Shown here: positions 62,196-64,000 of the stretch, one piece after another
How the letters are laid out: each line of letters opens with the position of its first letter
Position numbering within the stretch: the first letter of the stretch is position 1
NCBI GenBank assembly: GCA_014237465.1
Contig: JABZFM010000001.1
Location: 124,001 to 188,000, forward strand
Reading direction: 5' to 3'
Length of the DNA: 64,000 bases
From: Desulfobacteraceae bacterium
GTDB lineage: Bacteria > Desulfobacterota > Desulfobacteria > Desulfobacterales > Desulfosalsimonadaceae
Position numbers and translations under genes: made by a program
Notes under the pieces: generated by a model
What the model was told of the DNA's origin: nothing
Seen by the model: only the letters and a program-made list of their open reading frames with translations
Database searches by the model: none

Positions 62196-62254
62196 GCATA
62201 TCGTCTTGCTCTCCGGTGCGGCGAAGCCGCGTCGGGAGCAGCAAATGGTTAGAC
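62196..62254 (-). other. attC-like site between the HNH and Shedu-like genes
   Basis: On the minus strand, GTCTAAC (62254-62248) fits the attC box RYYYAAC exactly and lies 8 bases after the HNH gene stop. The stem TTTGCTGCTCCCGACGCGGC pairs with GCCGCACCGGAGAGCAAG around a TTC loop, with extrahelical bases. The far box reads GATATGC, one base from GTTATGC, which is the exact complement of the GCATAAC box at the other end of the Shedu unit, as expected for a cassette. The far box is therefore degenerate. Confidence 0.55.
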
Positions 62255-62262
62255 CAAAATCT

Positions 62263-62766
62263 TCATCGCGGAATATCAGTTACTTTTTCATTAATATTCA
62301 TATGTTGAATAAACTCTCGACCCTTAATTGTTATTGAAAAATCAGTTATAGTTGGATGGTCAGCGCTTCCAACATGCATTGGGTTACTCAAGTTGATTTT
62401 AATCAATTCTAAATTAAGCAGACTCATCGCAAGACAGGGGAGAGTGCTTGTTACCTTGTAATGATTCGACATTAGCAACACTTGATAAGAGGCATCTCCT
62501 ATAAATCTGCGGAACAGGTCTTTCTTAATTTGTTTTATCTTTCTCAGTCTTTTCCCATCTGCATGGTATTTATTGATATCTTCATGACAATCCCAACATA
62601 TTCTTATCAAATTCCAGTATTCCGAGATTGAATTGTCGAAGTTAATGTGATGATTGGTGAATTTATCAGTGGTGCCTTCAAACTTGCCACAAATCGGACA
62701 TCTATTTGTTATTTCGCCTTTTAATAGTGATTCAATGTAATCTGAGATTGTTTTTCGTTTACTCAT
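62263..62766 (-). CDS. HNH endonuclease domain protein
   Basis: A 167-residue protein. The zinc ligands CPIC (residues 23-26) and CWDC (about 57-60) surround NHHINFDNSISEYWNLIRIC, whose HH and N residues form the HNH metal site. The C-terminal half (SYQVLLMSNHYKVTSTLPCL and onward) is unlike known families and may bind a substrate. It ends close to an attC-like site. It may be a nuclease of a defence cassette or a stand-alone cassette gene. Confidence 0.75.
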   Translation of the reverse strand: MSKRKTISDYIESLLKGEITNRCPICGKFEGTTDKFTNHHINFDNSISEYWNLIRICWDCHEDINKYHADGKRLRKIKQIKKDLFRRFIGDASYQVLLMSNHYKVTSTLPCLAMSLLNLELIKINLSNPMHVGSADHPTITDFSITIKGREFIQHMNINEKVTDIPR

Positions 62767-62827
62767 AATTATTCACTGATCTAAAGGTTAGCCTTTTTAC
62801 GAAAAAACCTTTCTCTATGGAAACCGT

Positions 62828-63286
62828 TTAATCAGATTTTAAAAGTTTTCCATTTTCAAATATCAATTGAATACCACTATAATGAATCACTACCAAATTT
62901 GCATAAATATTTTCTTTTTTAATTTCTGGGATAGTATGGCGGATAATTTCTGTTACAGAATTAATTGCATATAAAAATACCTTATCAATTACGTGTTGCT
63001 CTACTTTAATGTATGCCTCTTTATTTGCTACAAAAGTCATTCCTACTTTGCGCCCCCCCTTAGCTGAATAAAGAGAAACTGAACTAATTAATCCATATTC
63101 ATCCCATGCAATTTTTCCGGTAAATGAGGAAATTTGAACATTTAGCAGGAGCCAATCTAATTTTGAAATATTTGCAGGCTCCATATATTTTTTTAATGGG
63201 CTTTCATTTTGAAAGGCAGAAGAAGGACAAACAATCCCCAAATTTACAATAATAATTAAAAAAAGTAATAAAATAAGCTTTTTCAT
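62828..63286 (-). CDS. Small secreted protein of unknown function
   Basis: A 152-residue protein with a clear signal peptide (KKLILLLFLIIIVNLGIVCP, cleavage after about SSA at residue 25). The mature part has alternating strands (LVVIHYSGIQLIFENGKLL at the end). GGGAG precedes ATG 63286. The gene is bounded by GTTAGCC and GGCTAAC boxes on the minus strand (63316-63310 and 62794-62788), like a cassette unit, but no full attC stem is seen at either end. Base composition is AT-rich compared with the core genes. Confidence 0.65.
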   Translation of the reverse strand: MKKLILLLFLIIIVNLGIVCPSSAFQNESPLKKYMEPANISKLDWLLLNVQISSFTGKIAWDEYGLISSVSLYSAKGGRKVGMTFVANKEAYIKVEQHVIDKVFLYAINSVTEIIRHTIPEIKKENIYANLVVIHYSGIQLIFENGKLLKSD

Positions 63287-63905
63287 CTATTCTCCCATTC
63301 AATTTATTAGGCTAACAATGATTATATGTACGAAGAGCCGTTTTACAAAACGGCCGTTTTGCTTACGAAGTACTTCTTATGACGCAAAATGTCGGGCTAT
63401 CCCCTCAAAAAAGAGTGTTATCCCGCTTTTTGCTATATATCACTTTTCGTATTATGATATTTCTCAAGCCATGTGAACATGTTGTTCAATAGTCGACTTC
63501 TCATGTACTGAATTTTAATTTTTCTATATTATAGAAAAAAATTGATTTATTCAATGTCCATTATTGGAAGGAGTCTGTCTAGTCCTCCAGGTAGAAGAGC
63601 ATCACCGAGTTCACACTTGTTTAGTCCACAGTTCTGAAATGCTACCATCGGTTGAAGCATCGTCTAAACATTGCTCACCTCCGGAGGGTCGGCATCAATA
63701 GTAGCATGGTGGCTAAAATGCTTGCGAAAAACAAAGAGAAAAAACCTTGGATTGTCATACAGTCAACAATTTTTATAACAGCCTATCGATCATTTAGCGC
63801 GGCATCGAGTTTTTTTTCCGTGATCCGGGGCATATTGAAACGAAAACGTGGTGATTTTATGACCCCGCTGCCGCTGAATGGGCGCTAAAATCAATGCAAT
63901 GGCGG
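63287..63905. other. Gap without supported gene
   Basis: About 620 bases. A hairpin GCCGTTTTACAAAACGGC (63337-63354) and an overlapping AAAACGGCCGTTTT palindrome lie near the 5' side of the secreted-protein gene. From 63540 the composition changes, and short open frames on both strands (for example 63652-63888 on plus and 63547-63660 on minus) show no family, no good ribosome binding site and no codon signal. This may be a decayed mobile element. Confidence 0.5.
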
Positions 63906-64000
63906 TTACTTTTGCTCAGGATCAGTTTTTTGATGTTGTTTTTTCAGTGCCCGCCATTTGTCCAGCCGTTCCTTGACGATTTTTTCATACCCGCGGGTGG
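63906..64000 (-). CDS. C-terminal end of an unknown gene (cut by window end)
   Basis: On the minus strand a frame is open from the window edge to TAA at 63906-63908. It reads TRGYEKIVKERLDKWRALKK and ends QHQKTDPEQK. The basic, helical tail and the clean frame suggest a real gene. The family cannot be told from 30 residues. Confidence 0.5.
   Translation of the reverse strand, partial: TRGYEKIVKERLDKWRALKKQHQKTDPEQK

Noticed and set aside
63310-63423. Full attC site upstream of the secreted-protein gene
   Set aside because: GTTAGCC and GGATAAC-like boxes exist, but the arms between them are not complementary; only the box pair is reported.
63652-63888. 78-residue open frame
   Set aside because: No ribosome binding site, no recognisable family, and composition unlike a gene; probably chance or decayed DNA.

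Overview
The window looks like chromosomal DNA of an anaerobic Desulfobacterota (former Deltaproteobacteria), most likely a Desulfobacteraceae-type sulfate reducer or a close relative. This is an inference from gene content: an electron-transfer flavoprotein (ETF) encoded with a membrane Fe-S ETF:quinone oxidoreductase, two paralogous DUF2148 ferredoxin-like proteins, an AcnB-type aconitase, a short ArgA-like acetyltransferase, cobamide genes, and intergenic DNA very rich in palindromic repeats. No rRNA or phylogenetic marker was tested.

Layout. 1-12 kb is a beta-oxidation type cluster: CoA ligase (cut by the window edge), two DUF2148 proteins, acyl-CoA dehydrogenase, thiolase, etfA, membrane ETF oxidoreductase, etfB, universal stress protein and an old-yellow-enzyme flavoprotein. 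It would activate a carboxylic acid, oxidise the acyl-CoA and pass electrons to menaquinone. 12-15 kb holds an Fe-S protein, a small membrane protein and two NAD(P)-binding oxidoreductases. 15-17.6 kb carries a broken two-component system: a histidine kinase remnant, an intact response regulator with palindromic sites upstream, and a membrane protein with a CxxC domain. 17.6-25 kb has acnB, a two-domain old-yellow-enzyme/FAD reductase, cobO and cobQ. 25-39.5 kb is mostly housekeeping: signal peptidase, NRDE protein, thiolase, gyrA, gpsA, radC, pgk, a TVP38-like membrane protein, an acetyltransferase and a class A penicillin-binding protein.

39.6-40.2 kb is a scarred integration site: tRNA-Val, terminator, integrase fragment and a lone attC-like hairpin. 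40.2-46.2 kb returns to the core with a secreted protein, polyprenyl synthase, rimO, a dienoyl-CoA isomerase-like protein and a trypsin-like protease. 46.5-53.7 kb is a type I restriction-modification locus (hsdR, hsdM, GIY-YIG, hsdS) plus two small unknown genes. REP-like repeats have expanded in frame inside both the GIY-YIG gene and the hsdS linker. 53.7-60.7 kb has dus, dgt, two YkgJ-like proteins, a 5'-truncated amt and an unknown exported protein.

60.8-63.3 kb is the most unusual part. A Shedu-like (DUF4263) defence nuclease, an HNH protein and a small secreted protein lie on one strand and are separated by hairpins that resemble integron attC sites, with no integron integrase visible. 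This looks like a small integrase-less cassette cluster carrying anti-phage genes.

At least seven copies of one roughly 110-150 bp inverted-repeat family sit between genes across the window, together with several other repeat families.
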